Shown here: piece after piece, positions 38,401 to 45,800 of the stretch
Numbering within the stretch: the first letter of the stretch is position 1
Layout: every line of letters starts with the position of its first letter
Notes under the pieces: generated by a model
The model's database searches: none
Seen by the model: only the letters and a program-made list of their open reading frames with translations
What the model was told of the DNA's origin: nothing
Position numbers and translations under genes: made by a program
Assembly (NCBI RefSeq): GCF_902167145.1
Contig: NC_050100.1
Coordinates: 193,061,439-193,125,438 of the forward strand
Direction of reading: 5' to 3'
Source: Zea mays
Lineage: Eukaryota > Streptophyta > Magnoliopsida > Poales > Poaceae
Length of the DNA: 64,000 nt

Positions 38401-41400
38401 GCCAGTGCGAGACCGATTGAGCGATGCTGAATCTGGTCACCAGGCACAGGCCCAACAAGATTGCCGGACTACTCGGCCTCCTAAGCCGACCAATACGGCA
38501 GGGGGGCATATGCCTGTAGCAACTCAAAGAACAACGAAAAAAGACATCATCAAAATAGGCACTGCAGATGTTGTCATACAGGGAGACAATAAAGGGCCGA
38601 TGATTTTCGGCGAATCGGCCAACACAACCGAAAAGGATACGGCTACCATCAAAACAGCCGATCCAAAATACTCCATGCCTCGATGGTGCCCAGCGGGATT
38701 GACACGATCCCAAAAGAGAAAATTGCAGCGCTTAAGAGCAAAGGAGAGCCAGGAGAAGGAGGCGGAGAAGACATTTAATGACACACATCCACTATACCCA
38801 CCACCGCAAAAGAAATGGAGACCGAAGGCCGTTGAGAACAAAGAAACGGCCACAGAAATAGAAAGTCAACCTGCATCAGGCGCGGACCGTCCGGCCTCCG
38901 CGCACGGACCGTCCGCCGTTCACCAGGAAGCTTCTGGACAACCTGCACCAGGCGCGGACCGTCCGGCCCCCGCACGCGGACCGTCCGCCGTTCACCAGGA
39001 GACCTCCAACGACACGACAACATCAATGGAGGAGGACGATCTGCTGGGAGAAGACCTGGTCGACTACGAGGATTCTCCAGAACGCCCAGGTATGGATGTA
39101 AATATTATTACATTTTCCGCTGATTGTACTATTATCGGCGACAATGAACCTGTTGTTGCCCAGTTTGATTTTGGTCCTAAAGAAGCCGCCTTTACTAAAC
39201 CAAAGGAATCGGTAAATCATTTAAAGCCGCTCTTCGTGCGCGGTCACATTGATGGGATACCGATTGCTAAGATGTTGGTAGATGGAGGGGCGGCTGTGAA
39301 TCTAATGCCTTATTCATTATACAGAAAATTAGGTAAACAAGATGACGAACTTGTCAAGACCAACATGACCCTCAGCGGTGTTGGAACTGATAGTTCGATC
39401 AAAGCCAGGGGAGTCACGTCCGTTGAATTAACCATCGGGACTAAGACCCTTGCTGCTGCATTCTTCGTCGCCGATGTAGAAGGAAATTACAGTTTAATTC
39501 TAGGCAGGGATTGGATTCACGCCAATCAATGTATACCTTCTACATTACATCAGATGCTAATACAATGGGTAGGCGATGACATAGAACAAGTACATGCTGA
39601 TGTATCGGCCTGCATCGCTGTGGCCGATGCCCCTGTACTCTGGACTTATGAGACTGCTACATGTCTCACAGGAGTAGACTTTTCTGATTATCAATTCATA
39701 AGTATAGATAAGAAAGGTTTCATTCCTGTAATGCTAGAGCCGATGGAGAATCGGCTAAATCCTAAATAAAGTTAAATGATGAATACACACAAAGTTCATG
39801 AGTCTTTGGTCACGAACAGTTCGGCCGCCAAGGCCGGATGGTCTGGTTTTTCACAAAAGAGTTCGGACTTTAAAACCGAACATATACCACAGCGAAAAGA
39901 CAGTATTATGGATGATCCGGTCCCCGAGACCGGAAAGTCCGCCATCACACAAAGATCATCTGATTCCTCTGTGGGAGACATGATAGAGGAATTCAGAGAT
40001 CTTGATAAACTAGGACAGGGGTTTACATCGGCCGATCCTTTGGAGGAGATTGACATAGGAGATGGTAAAACTCCAAGGCCGACTTTTGTAAACAAGACCC
40101 TGGAGACCGATTCTAGAAATGAGATGATCGGTCTATTGAAGGAATATTCAGATTGCTTTGCTTGGAATTATACTGAGATGCCTGGATTAAGCCGAGAGAT
40201 CGTAGAGCATCGGCTGCCTATTAAATCTGGTTTCAGACCTTTCAAGCAAAGAGCTAGAACATTTCGTCCGGATCTTCTCCCACGCATCAAGGACGAAATC
40301 CACCGGCTGCTAGAAGCTGATTTTATCAGACCTTGCAGATACGCAGAGTGGGTCTCCAATATTGTGCCGGTGGAGAAGAAGGAGACAGGTAAACTTAGAG
40401 TATGCATTGATTTTCGCAATTTAAATAGAGCAACTCCTAAAGACGAATATCCCATGCCCATAGCCGACACATTAATCAATAATGCATCAGGAAATAGAAT
40501 TATTAGCTTCCTTGATGGTAATGCCGGATATAATCAGATTTTCATGGCCGAAGAAGATGCGTCTAAAACGGCCTTTATATGTCCAGGCTTCATTGGTTTA
40601 TTTGAGTGGGTTGTCATGACATTTGGTCTGAAAAATGCTGGTGCTACTTATCAGAGGGCTATGAATTTGATCTTCCATGAATTGTTAGGAAACACTTTGG
40701 AAGTTTACATTGATGATATTGTAGTCAAATCGGCTGAGTTTAGTTCTCATATAGCTGATTTGCGCAAGGCCTTTGATAAAATGCGTCAGTATGGTTTGAA
40801 AATGAACCCACGTAAATGTGCTTTTGGGGTGTCGGCTGGTAAGTTTTTAGGATTTGTCATACATGAACATGGTATAGAGATAGACCCTGACCGAATCAAG
40901 TCTATTCGGAATGTGGGGCCTCCGACTTGTAAGGTCGAGGTACAAAGGTTCCTCGGTAAGGTGAATTATTTACGAAGGTTTATTTCTAACCTAGCCGGGA
41001 AGATTGATGCGTTTACCCCTATTCTTCGGCTTAAGAATGATGCCGAATTCGCTTGGGGGACAGAACAGCAAGAAGCATTTGATCTCATCAAAAAATACTT
41101 ATCTTCGGCTCCCGTATTAAAAGCACCACGAGCAGGAGTGCCATTTCGATTATACATTGCAGCTGAGGATAAGGTCATTGGGGCTGTTCTGATACAAGAA
41201 ACTGAGGGGAAGGAGCATGTGGTGACATATCTAAGCCGAAGGTTGGTGGATGCTGAAACAAGGTACACTTTTATTGAAAAGTTATGCTTATGCTTGTTTT
41301 ATGCCTGCACCAAATGTAGATGTTATTTACTGTCTAGTCATTGCACTGTTTCTGGTCAAGCCGATGTGATCAAATACATGTTGCACAACCCAATTATGAG

Positions 41401-44400
41401 TGGTAGAATTGGTAAGTGGGCTTATGCACTAATAGAATATGACTTGGCCTACGAACCACTGAAATCTATAAAAGGCCAAGTCGTAGCGGATTTTATTGTA
41501 GAGCATCGGGTTAATGATGTTTATGAGCTAGACATGTCATACCTCACTATTACTCCTTGGACTTTATATTTTGATGGATCGGTTTGCAATGAAGGGCAAG
41601 GGATTGGCATTGTGCTTGTGTCACCAAGTAATGTCTCCTTTGACTTCTCTAGCCGATTGGAAACTTATTGCACTAATAATCAAGCTGAATATGAGGCCCT
41701 CCTATTCGGTTTAGAACTTTTAGATGGTATGGGAGTAAAACATGTGATGGTATTTGGTGATTCTCAGCTGGTTGTCCAACAAGTGTTAGAAGAATATCAA
41801 TGTCTTGATGGTACTCTAAATAGTTATCTTGAGAAATGTTGGAGCATAATCCATTCTTTTGACGAATTCAGTATTCGACATATCTCTAGAATTGAGAATC
41901 ATAGGGCTAACGATTTGGCACAAGATGCATCAGGTTATCGGATAAAGAGAGGGAAGTTTCACAAAACTGAAAATCTGATAACCAGTGCAAAGCCAAATTC
42001 CCAGGTCGCGGACCGTCCGCGTTATGACGCCGGACCGTCCGGGGTGACCAGAAATGTTCTTCTAATCAATTCGGCTGACAATGAAGCCGATGTAAGTGAT
42101 TGGAGGACACCTATACTTAATTATTTACGAAATCCCAATATCAGGACAGATAAGAACATTCGGCGAACAGCTTTCAAGTATGTCTTGATGAGTGATGAAC
42201 TTTACCGCCGAACAGTCAATGACATCCTACTTAAATGCTTGGGCCCAGATGATGCTATATTAGCCATGGCCGAAGTACATGAAGGAATTTGTGGTACTCA
42301 TCAATCAGCCCCAAAGATGAAGTGGTTATTGCGAAGGTCTGGTTTTTATTGGCCTAGTATGATAGCTGATTGTTTCAAGTACTACAAGGGTTGCCAAGTA
42401 TGTCAAAAATTCGGCGACCTACAGTTGGTCCCTGCAGCCGAATTACATCCTATCATCAAACCTTGGCCGTTCAGAGGATGGGGATTAGACTTTATTGGAG
42501 AAATTCATCCTTCATCATCAAAGGGGCATCGGTTCGTGTTAGTTGCCACTGACTACTTTACCAAATGGACTGAAGCCGTTGCTCTGAAGAACATGACACA
42601 CAAGGAGGTAATTGAGTTCATAACTGAGCATATTATTCATAGATTCGGCATTCCCCAGACCTTGACTACAGATCAAGGGACTTCTTTTATGTCAAAGGAG
42701 GTACGTGAATTTGCTGAATTATACAGAATTAAGCTGCTTAATTCATCTCCATATTATGCTCAGGCCAATGGTCAGGCCGAGTCTAGCAATAGGACATTGA
42801 TTAATTTGATAAAAAAGAAGATATCTGATAATCCTAAACATTGGCATAAGATTTTGTCTGAAGCTTTATGGGCTCATAGGATATCTAAACATAGGGCTAC
42901 TAAAGTATCTCCTTTTGAGCTTGTCTATGGGCAGGAAGCAGTGTTGCCTGTGGAAATAAGTCTGAATGCTGTCAGGTTTGCCAGACAAAATGATCTAACT
43001 GCTACTGATTATTATAATTCAATGATGGATAATATTGATGAGGTGACCGACAAGAGGATGATAGCCTTGGGAGCAATAGAAAAGGACAAGATCATGGTAG
43101 CCAGGGCATACAACAAGAAGGTCAAAGCAAAATCATTTCAGGTAGGGGACCTGGTGTGGAAGACTGTTCTGCCTCTAAGGAATAAAGACCGAAAGTTCGG
43201 GAAATGGTCACCAAGCTGGGAAGGTCCTTATAAAGTAAAACAGGTGATGTCTGGCAACACCTATTTGTTACAAACATTACAAGGCAAAGATTTACCCAAA
43301 GCCTTGAATGGGCGTTTCCTTAAGCAGTACCATCCTAGTATGTGGCAAGATGCATAAGAGAACCGATGTGATCACATCGAGTTAGTTGCTTTTGGTTTGC
43401 TCAGCTCCACCAAAAGGCAGGGGGGCATATGTTGAGCACCAAATTGAGCGCGGACGGTCCGGCCCTGAGGCCGGACGGTCCGCGGTCCGGACAGTCCGCG
43501 CCTGTAGGCCGGACGGTCCGCGCCTGCGCAGAATTGGTTAGGGTTCCGAGTTTTGTGCTATGTTTGTTAGCTATATTCGCGGATTTGGCTCGGAATCCGG
43601 TCGTGTAAAGGGTCCAGCCCCCCTCCTCTATAAAAAGAGGTCTACGGCCGATTTGTAATCATCAACAATCGAATCAAACACTTCTATTTCGCATTTTATC
43701 CTAGGAGTAGTTCTAGTCTAGTTTAGGTTTAGCCTCTCGATCTCCAATTCTTCGCCTCTCCTCGACTCTACGTCGATTAGAGGAGTCTAGGTCGGCCTGC
43801 CCGAGCCTAGACACCACCTAGGATCTCTCCTCCCCGACGGGGTCCCTCCCGGGAGCGAGATCCAGGCGCCGTCGGCGATCTTCCGCCGCCTCTGCGCACG
43901 CGCGGACCGTCCGGCCCTAGGGCGCGGACCGTCCGACCGTCAGGCAGAGAAGCCCTAGCCGCGCACCAGGTCGCGGACCGTCCGGCCCCAGGCCGCGGAC
44001 AGTCCGCCCCTGCGCAGAGAGTACCACCGCGCCTCGCACCAGGCCGCGGACCGTCCGGCCCCACGCGCGGACCGTCCGCCCCTGTGCAGAGGGCACCGCC
44101 ACGGTTCTTCTTGAGTAATTGGCGCCCTCAAAAGGCGTCAACAACCGGCAACCCAATAGCCCTAATAAAATCAGTTAGTTTGTTTAGATGGATAAGCATC
44201 AGTTAGTTTGTTTAGATGGATAAGTATCAATTAGTTTGTTTAGATGGATAGGTATTAGCTACTTTGTTTCAATGGATAAGCATTAGTTTGGAACTCCCTA
44301 GATAGAGTTGGTTAGTTTGTTAGGGGCTGCCCAAGAGTCGGAGTCCTGGCCCTAGATCCCAAACCTACCACTCGTACGACCTCCGTAACCCTAATCCCGG

Positions 44401-45800
44401 CAGTTATGTTATCATGCATGTATTGTGCATGATGTACGTTCATTTTAATATTGTAAGTGCAGCAGTAGAAGAAGCAGCCATCAACTTGTATCAGAAGATA
44501 GTAGATTTTAATGATCCCAAACATGTCATGTGACAAGAGCATATGGTTCTAAGCACACTATTTTCATCTATATCTTGGAACCAAACTGCAGCTCCATACA
44601 TTAATGTAGATTAGTGATCCCTATTAATATGTGACTTGCCAAAGAACATGTGCATCCAAGCACAACATTTTGATTCATTTCTCATAACTAGATTGCAACT
44701 CCAACAAAATATGGAATACAGGGTAGTAAATAGCTTAAAACTTAGATGAGATGGTGTAGAGTACTGGAATGATTTTCATGTCTCGGACACCAAATGAATA
44801 GGTGCCGGCACAAGCATCTGGCTCTTCGTCATCAAACGATGCAATTTTCTTCTGCAAAACCTTTGATACAATGAAATAGCAGAGCAGAGTTTGAAACAGA
44901 GCAGGAAACTACATAAAAGTACAGGTGAAACTATTGAGATGCATCTTACCGACAGGAAATCGAGCTCTGGAACCTCAAACAAGGCCTCCAACAGGTCCCC
45001 TCGCTAACAACACATCACGCAGAAACCACACATAAATCTCCTATGCAACAGTCGCACCATAACAAAACAAGCAGAAACTACAATCACCTTAGTAACTGCT
45101 GAGCCCTCCAAATTGAGGCCCTCTTCCTTATCGCCGTTTGTGTGGCTGTCTTCCAGTCCCTGAATGAACACACATTATTTTCAGAAATACTCCATGGTGA
45201 GAACATCAAAGCTGAGAAGGCGCATGGAATCCAAACATAAAGCTTCATTTGCCTTGAAGACTCTGAAAGCAACGGGATCAGTAGAGCTAAAAGCGTTGCC
45301 GTAAACACCCCTACCGTAGAGATAATCATCCAAGCCCTGCGAGAAACCTGTTAGTTACAAAATTTCACGCAAAGAAGCCCGGAATTGACAAAACCATACA
45401 AATCACCACTTCATCACCCATCCGAACTGCCCCTCACTGAACCCATACGGGCTAGACATAGAGAATAGAGAACGAGAACTCCAAAGGCCTCAATACGCGG
45501 CGGGCTCACCTCGTCAGCGACAGGGATATCCGGCACAGGCAGGGGCTGCGGGATGACAGCGGTGAGGAGCTCGGTCACCGCGGAGTCGAAGGGGAGCGAG
45601 TCGAGATCATCGCCGGCTACACTAACGGCGGGGAGGAAATCGGCGGAGAACGGGAATGGGGTGAGGTGGGGTTCGGGAGGAAGAGTCGGGACGGGGAGGG
45701 AAGGGAAGGGAAGGGATGCTAGCGCTATGGCTAGGTCGGAGGAGGCGGCAGCCGAGGGCGACGGCGCGAAGTAGTCGGCGGTGAGGAAGCGAGTCCGCAT
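26307..45800 (-). CDS. SHOC1: SHOC1 (ZIP2-like, XPF-like meiotic crossover protein), ten exons
   Basis: SHOC1 (SHORTAGE IN CHIASMATA 1, ZIP2-like) is a catalytically degenerate XPF/ERCC4-family protein that works with PTD on meiotic recombination intermediates to promote class I crossovers. Exons (minus): 45510-45800; about 45258-45336; 45088-45159; 44950-45003; 44765-44851; 30923-32883; 29853-30033; 28225-28944; 26503-28095; 26307-26423. All joins keep phase with GT-AG. The donor of exon 2 is the only uncertain one. The product is about 1,700 residues, starting MRTRFLTADYF. VPELDFL, VIVEYGGP-like IVEYGGPNKSS and the C-terminal WTPLDKRARQ match the plant family as I remember it. The XPF-like core spans exons 6-9, with a helix-hairpin-helix-like stretch in exon 9. 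The gene is huge because intron 5 (32884-44764) holds nested retrotransposons. No internal stop is seen in the exons. If the last donor is used, the C-terminus could extend beyond the TAG at 26307. Confidence 0.92.
26503..28095 (-). CDS. SHOC1: SHOC1 exon 9
   Basis: 1593 nt, phase 0 at both ends. Encodes VFEGENHLLSAVMEASDSLY, NLDMNLQLFFSEMP, and a helix-hairpin-helix-like segment (HMILSSGSLMDFLRWS). A disordered tail with repeated ESFRYERNKDAPFRDQNRS / RDINTLLRDQSPS motifs follows, ending WTPLDKRARQ. Acceptor TATTGCAG at 28096 is preferred. A second AG lies 30 bases further in. Confidence 0.92.
28225..28944 (-). CDS. SHOC1: SHOC1 exon 8
   Basis: 720 nt, phase 0 at both ends (acceptor TATTTGCAG, donor GTAATT). 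Encodes a Q/N-rich linker followed by QVVERDVDLPVDLILTAAVC and CFCGCIM, part of the XPF-like domain. Confidence 0.9.
29157..29298. mobile_element. Stowaway MITE in SHOC1 intron 7
   Basis: 142 bp with textbook Stowaway ends CTCCCTCCGTCC and GGATGGAGGGAG, flanked by TA on both sides (29155-29156, 29299-29300). Confidence 0.95.
29437..29638 (+). mobile_element. TRIM-like miniature LTR element in SHOC1 intron 7
   Basis: Two 50-bp direct repeats (29437-29485, 29589-29638) end in CTAACA and share TTGAACT-GTT-GTGCGTCCA. The first is followed at once by TGGTATTAGAGC, close to the initiator tRNA-Met primer site TGGTATCAGAGC. Total about 200 bp, no coding. No target duplication was found. The GAGTTCAAATCC after the primer site resembles a Pol III B box, so a SINE origin is an alternative. 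Confidence 0.55.
29853..30033 (-). CDS. SHOC1: SHOC1 exon 7
   Basis: 181 nt with acceptor CCCCTTCAG and donor GTAATC. Encodes NEFCMIVEYGGPNKSSILLS and FLYVTVDGEGLPNALVEDN, the strand-rich part of the XPF-like core. The catalytic ERKxxxD motif of active XPF nucleases is not present, as expected for this family. Confidence 0.9.
30439..30600 (+). mobile_element. 5'-truncated LINE (L1-type) 3' end in SHOC1 intron 6
   Basis: A 162-bp insert ends in TGCGTGTTCGAGAAA, a tail I associate with plant L1 LINEs, followed by A residues. It is flanked by an 18-bp direct repeat (AAAATAAATTTCAAATTT at 30421-30438 and 30601-30618), the expected long target duplication. No coding part remains. Confidence 0.8.
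30923..32883 (-). CDS. SHOC1: SHOC1 exon 6
   Basis: 1961 nt. Acceptor TTTATTTCAG precedes GAT at 32883 and donor GTAAGT follows at 30922. It encodes DFIDIDTETRIPYAAEF onward, a long variable acidic region, and the start of the XPF-like fold (ILIVSDRAFWLPLGQKL, DCILLDN). It ends in phase 2. Confidence 0.92.
33051..33452 (+). repeat. 5' LTR of gag-only element
   Basis: 402 bp. It contains three to four spaced copies of TAGTTTGTTTAGATGGATAA and a TATA-like CTATATATTG at about 33256. Confidence 0.88.
33583..34743 (+). pseudogene. Chromovirus-type gag remnant
   Basis: Starts MAFQEMVLHQFAALTAAIDR in one frame and continues through a Pro-rich stretch. It changes frame for the capsid-like part (LTGAAQLWSVILRRDEP, FRPPLRSNTLGEVARLSF), and again for the zinc knuckle segment (GLCYKCDKPFVQGHHCQR), ending TTEDPPPP. 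At least two frame changes and a stop make it non-functional as a protein. Confidence 0.75.
34804..35518 (+). repeat. 5' LTR of Ty3 element
   Basis: Begins TGTTGAGCACCAAATTGAGC and ends GGCGTCAACA. Carries about ten CGGAC-N-GTCCG palindromes and a TATA box. Confidence 0.95.
35001..35010 (+). promoter_or_regulatory. LTR TATA box
   Basis: TCTATAAAAA in the 5' LTR. An identical copy is in the 3' LTR near 43627. Transcription would begin about 30 bases downstream. Confidence 0.7.
35526..35543 (+). other. Primer-binding site of Ty3 element
   Basis: TGGCGACTCCGCTGGGGA begins seven bases after the LTR end. It begins with the TGG that pairs with a tRNA CCA end. The isotype is not assigned. Confidence 0.75.
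35576..39769 (+). CDS. Ty3 gag-protease polyprotein
   Basis: Forms the virus-like particle and matures it. I take the start as MAGSRDSSDVSPS, 58 bases after the LTR. The frame is open upstream into the LTR, but that start would overlap the primer site. About 1,397 residues. The capsid core is at about 400-520 (FSLSLTGTAFAWYATLPPNS, DYIRRFRDTRNRCFQIH). A compact knuckle CKWHNSFSHATNDC follows, then a very long basic Pro/Tyr-rich region (PPPYPPPYPSMPYPYTYLPP). Protease motif MLVDGGAAVNLMP, with DGG in place of DSG/DTG, lies near the end. In-frame CGGAC-N-GTCCG palindromes encode runs such as DRPA, GPSA and GRSD. The frame stops at TAA (39767), two codons ahead of pol. Confidence 0.92.
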   Translation: MAGSRDSSDVSPSNIIEPTWETLPADEQLQFEEHKERMIQEAKARFLANFKVDRNNKVVRHRATDPASLQPTPDIPNVSNTDDLQSLRNYVEDQREQMQNIIGGMQSDLKRLVRAFDKSSVSNFPSHEVELGGNTRNTSATGCHDQSQPLYGMPMDTYPEQPQTGSKSADLHMPGPSARERGPSGPTTVGPVLNGLPRYAPEPPHTTQNLNYPVGPSAYNDGRSAHNHGRSGPMSGQSAHDLFEEDCYLNPHPSQQRFPSHYTMHQPINSRSRAQENFPAPPRRPERNDQTYEPYRANGNAPRSSNQWGERQHANIQPTPPMFDQRAGGLAPAAIDIVREEIAGAFRDKLGVSMVPGGQSYRKPYDSRFDHHPYPQGTRIPEFAKFSGDQGKNTREHIGQFLAQLGELADTEAFRVRLFSLSLTGTAFAWYATLPPNSISSWGDLEQKFHDHFFSGDYELDLVDLVSLRQTKDESVNDYIRRFRDTRNRCFQIHLAEKQLVGLAFNGLRYYLKERLEGIQFFTLAQLHQRALACESRSKETAKTIRHNVHVVECDQSSSEDESAEVYAAEMVWPKQAKSSACASLQPVQKKRQEEVKFTFNVGKCDRIFDELLKNGNIKINHTVPSADELKRRAYCKWHNSFSHATNDCNVFRRQIQSAINEGRLKFQEMQVDTEPFPMNMIDFEGKKVLTRPNTADEGKGKKIVIGNAREAGGNHKTSCRKVVAEKTPDGGETLKVTITASDTGGQTQTETQAQEPILRIADCPPSRRGRSDASPDGPADSSGRSDHAQDSQRPRTFKPRRPEIGTWKTNTFKAAGRLIKPGPTFDQLLSKYVKKKAGPSDRPLKRPHSPIHERRQVRPIGPPHQSEEMKGPIIQVRPNVPAWTPPPPYPPPYPSMPYPYTYLPPPYVPNQMWGMPPYPFGMPQYPAWGAPQTSVFDRLAPPVRDRLSDAESGHQAQAQQDCRTTRPPKPTNTAGGHMPVATQRTTKKDIIKIGTADVVIQGDNKGPMIFGESANTTEKDTATIKTADPKYSMPRWCPAGLTRSQKRKLQRLRAKESQEKEAEKTFNDTHPLYPPPQKKWRPKAVENKETATEIESQPASGADRPASAHGPSAVHQEASGQPAPGADRPAPARGPSAVHQETSNDTTTSMEEDDLLGEDLVDYEDSPERPGMDVNIITFSADCTIIGDNEPVVAQFDFGPKEAAFTKPKESVNHLKPLFVRGHIDGIPIAKMLVDGGAAVNLMPYSLYRKLGKQDDELVKTNMTLSGVGTDSSIKARGVTSVELTIGTKTLAAAFFVADVEGNYSLILGRDWIHANQCIPSTLHQMLIQWVGDDIEQVHADVSACIAVADAPVLWTYETATCLTGVDFSDYQFISIDKKGFIPVMLEPMENRLNPK
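39776..43357 (+). CDS. Ty3 pol: reverse transcriptase, RNase H, integrase
   Basis: 1193 residues with no internal stop. RT (about 150-330): KLRVCIDFRNLNRATPKDEY, MTFGLKNAGATYQRAM, and catalytic YIDD at about 311-314. First RNase H follows, then a second, cellular-type RNase H (LYFDGSVCNEGQGIGIVLVS, NNQAEYEALLFGL) at about 597-720, typical of Tat elements. Integrase: zinc finger HEGICGTHQSAPKM with CQVCQKF (836-880) and the D,D,E triad in LDFIGEI, TTDQGTSF and GQAESSNR. The C-terminal WEGPYKVKQVMSGNTYLL lacks a chromodomain. It is in the same frame as gag-pro but separated by TAA AGT TAA, so it needs reinitiation or a shorter RNA to be made. Confidence 0.93.
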   Translation: MMNTHKVHESLVTNSSAAKAGWSGFSQKSSDFKTEHIPQRKDSIMDDPVPETGKSAITQRSSDSSVGDMIEEFRDLDKLGQGFTSADPLEEIDIGDGKTPRPTFVNKTLETDSRNEMIGLLKEYSDCFAWNYTEMPGLSREIVEHRLPIKSGFRPFKQRARTFRPDLLPRIKDEIHRLLEADFIRPCRYAEWVSNIVPVEKKETGKLRVCIDFRNLNRATPKDEYPMPIADTLINNASGNRIISFLDGNAGYNQIFMAEEDASKTAFICPGFIGLFEWVVMTFGLKNAGATYQRAMNLIFHELLGNTLEVYIDDIVVKSAEFSSHIADLRKAFDKMRQYGLKMNPRKCAFGVSAGKFLGFVIHEHGIEIDPDRIKSIRNVGPPTCKVEVQRFLGKVNYLRRFISNLAGKIDAFTPILRLKNDAEFAWGTEQQEAFDLIKKYLSSAPVLKAPRAGVPFRLYIAAEDKVIGAVLIQETEGKEHVVTYLSRRLVDAETRYTFIEKLCLCLFYACTKCRCYLLSSHCTVSGQADVIKYMLHNPIMSGRIGKWAYALIEYDLAYEPLKSIKGQVVADFIVEHRVNDVYELDMSYLTITPWTLYFDGSVCNEGQGIGIVLVSPSNVSFDFSSRLETYCTNNQAEYEALLFGLELLDGMGVKHVMVFGDSQLVVQQVLEEYQCLDGTLNSYLEKCWSIIHSFDEFSIRHISRIENHRANDLAQDASGYRIKRGKFHKTENLITSAKPNSQVADRPRYDAGPSGVTRNVLLINSADNEADVSDWRTPILNYLRNPNIRTDKNIRRTAFKYVLMSDELYRRTVNDILLKCLGPDDAILAMAEVHEGICGTHQSAPKMKWLLRRSGFYWPSMIADCFKYYKGCQVCQKFGDLQLVPAAELHPIIKPWPFRGWGLDFIGEIHPSSSKGHRFVLVATDYFTKWTEAVALKNMTHKEVIEFITEHIIHRFGIPQTLTTDQGTSFMSKEVREFAELYRIKLLNSSPYYAQANGQAESSNRTLINLIKKKISDNPKHWHKILSEALWAHRISKHRATKVSPFELVYGQEAVLPVEISLNAVRFARQNDLTATDYYNSMMDNIDEVTDKRMIALGAIEKDKIMVARAYNKKVKAKSFQVGDLVWKTVLPLRNKDRKFGKWSPSWEGPYKVKQVMSGNTYLLQTLQGKDLPKALNGRFLKQYHPSMWQDA
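43412..43425 (+). other. Polypurine tract of Ty3 element
   Basis: AAAAGGCAGGGGGG lies four bases upstream of the 3' LTR, the expected plus-strand primer site. Confidence 0.75.
43430..44143 (+). repeat. 3' LTR of Ty3 element
   Basis: 714-bp match of the 5' LTR, followed directly by target copy ACCGG. Confidence 0.95.
44149..44402 (+). repeat. 3' LTR of gag-only element (distal part)
   Basis: Continues the LTR begun at 34792-34803. Compared with the 5' LTR it lacks about 130 bp between GGGGCTGC and the segment GTCCTGGCCCTAGATCCC. It ends CCCGGCA and is followed by target copy GTTAT. Confidence 0.85.
44765..45800 (-). CDS. SHOC1: SHOC1 exons 1-5 (N-terminus)
   Basis: Exon 1 (97 codons) is Pro/Ala-rich after MRTRFLTADYF. 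Exon 3 reads GLEDSHTNGDKEEGLNLEG, exon 4 RGDLLEALFEVPELDFLS and exon 5 KKIASFDDEEPDACAGTYSF onward to KIIP. Each ends in phase 0. The ATG at 45800 is only about 245 bp from a PIF/Harbinger insertion, so promoter sequence before the transposon is short. Confidence 0.85.

Larger units (their letters stand above)
34804..44143 (+). mobile_element. Complete Ty3 (Tat-like) LTR retrotransposon inside another LTR
   Basis: 9.34 kb, flanked by the 5-bp duplication ACCGG (34799-34803, 44144-44148). The LTRs are 715 and 714 bp. The first 310 bp of the LTRs look identical by eye, and about 20 mostly transition differences cluster in the second half, so the insertion is fairly young. Order: LTR, primer site, gag-protease, pol (RT, RNase H, integrase), purine tract, LTR. 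A second, cellular-type RNase H points to the Tat branch. I cannot name the maize family with confidence. Confidence 0.95.
33051..44402 (+). mobile_element. Gag-only chromovirus deletion derivative, split by a Ty3 insertion
   Basis: The outer element in SHOC1 intron 5. The 5' LTR is 33051-33452 (TGTTATGACCGG to CAACA). The 3' LTR starts at 34792, is interrupted after 12 bases, and resumes at 44149-44402. The flanking 5-bp duplication GTTAT (33046-33050, 44403-44407) proves one unit. The interior is only 1.34 kb: a primer site starting TGGTATC (33456), decayed gag, and then the frame FAFQLEDKLFVEAGRDVM. That frame recalls the extreme C-terminus of chromovirus pol, running into the LTR. Protease, RT and integrase are deleted. 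The 3' LTR lacks about 130 bp including the TATA region, so both ends cannot be equally active. Confidence 0.88.
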
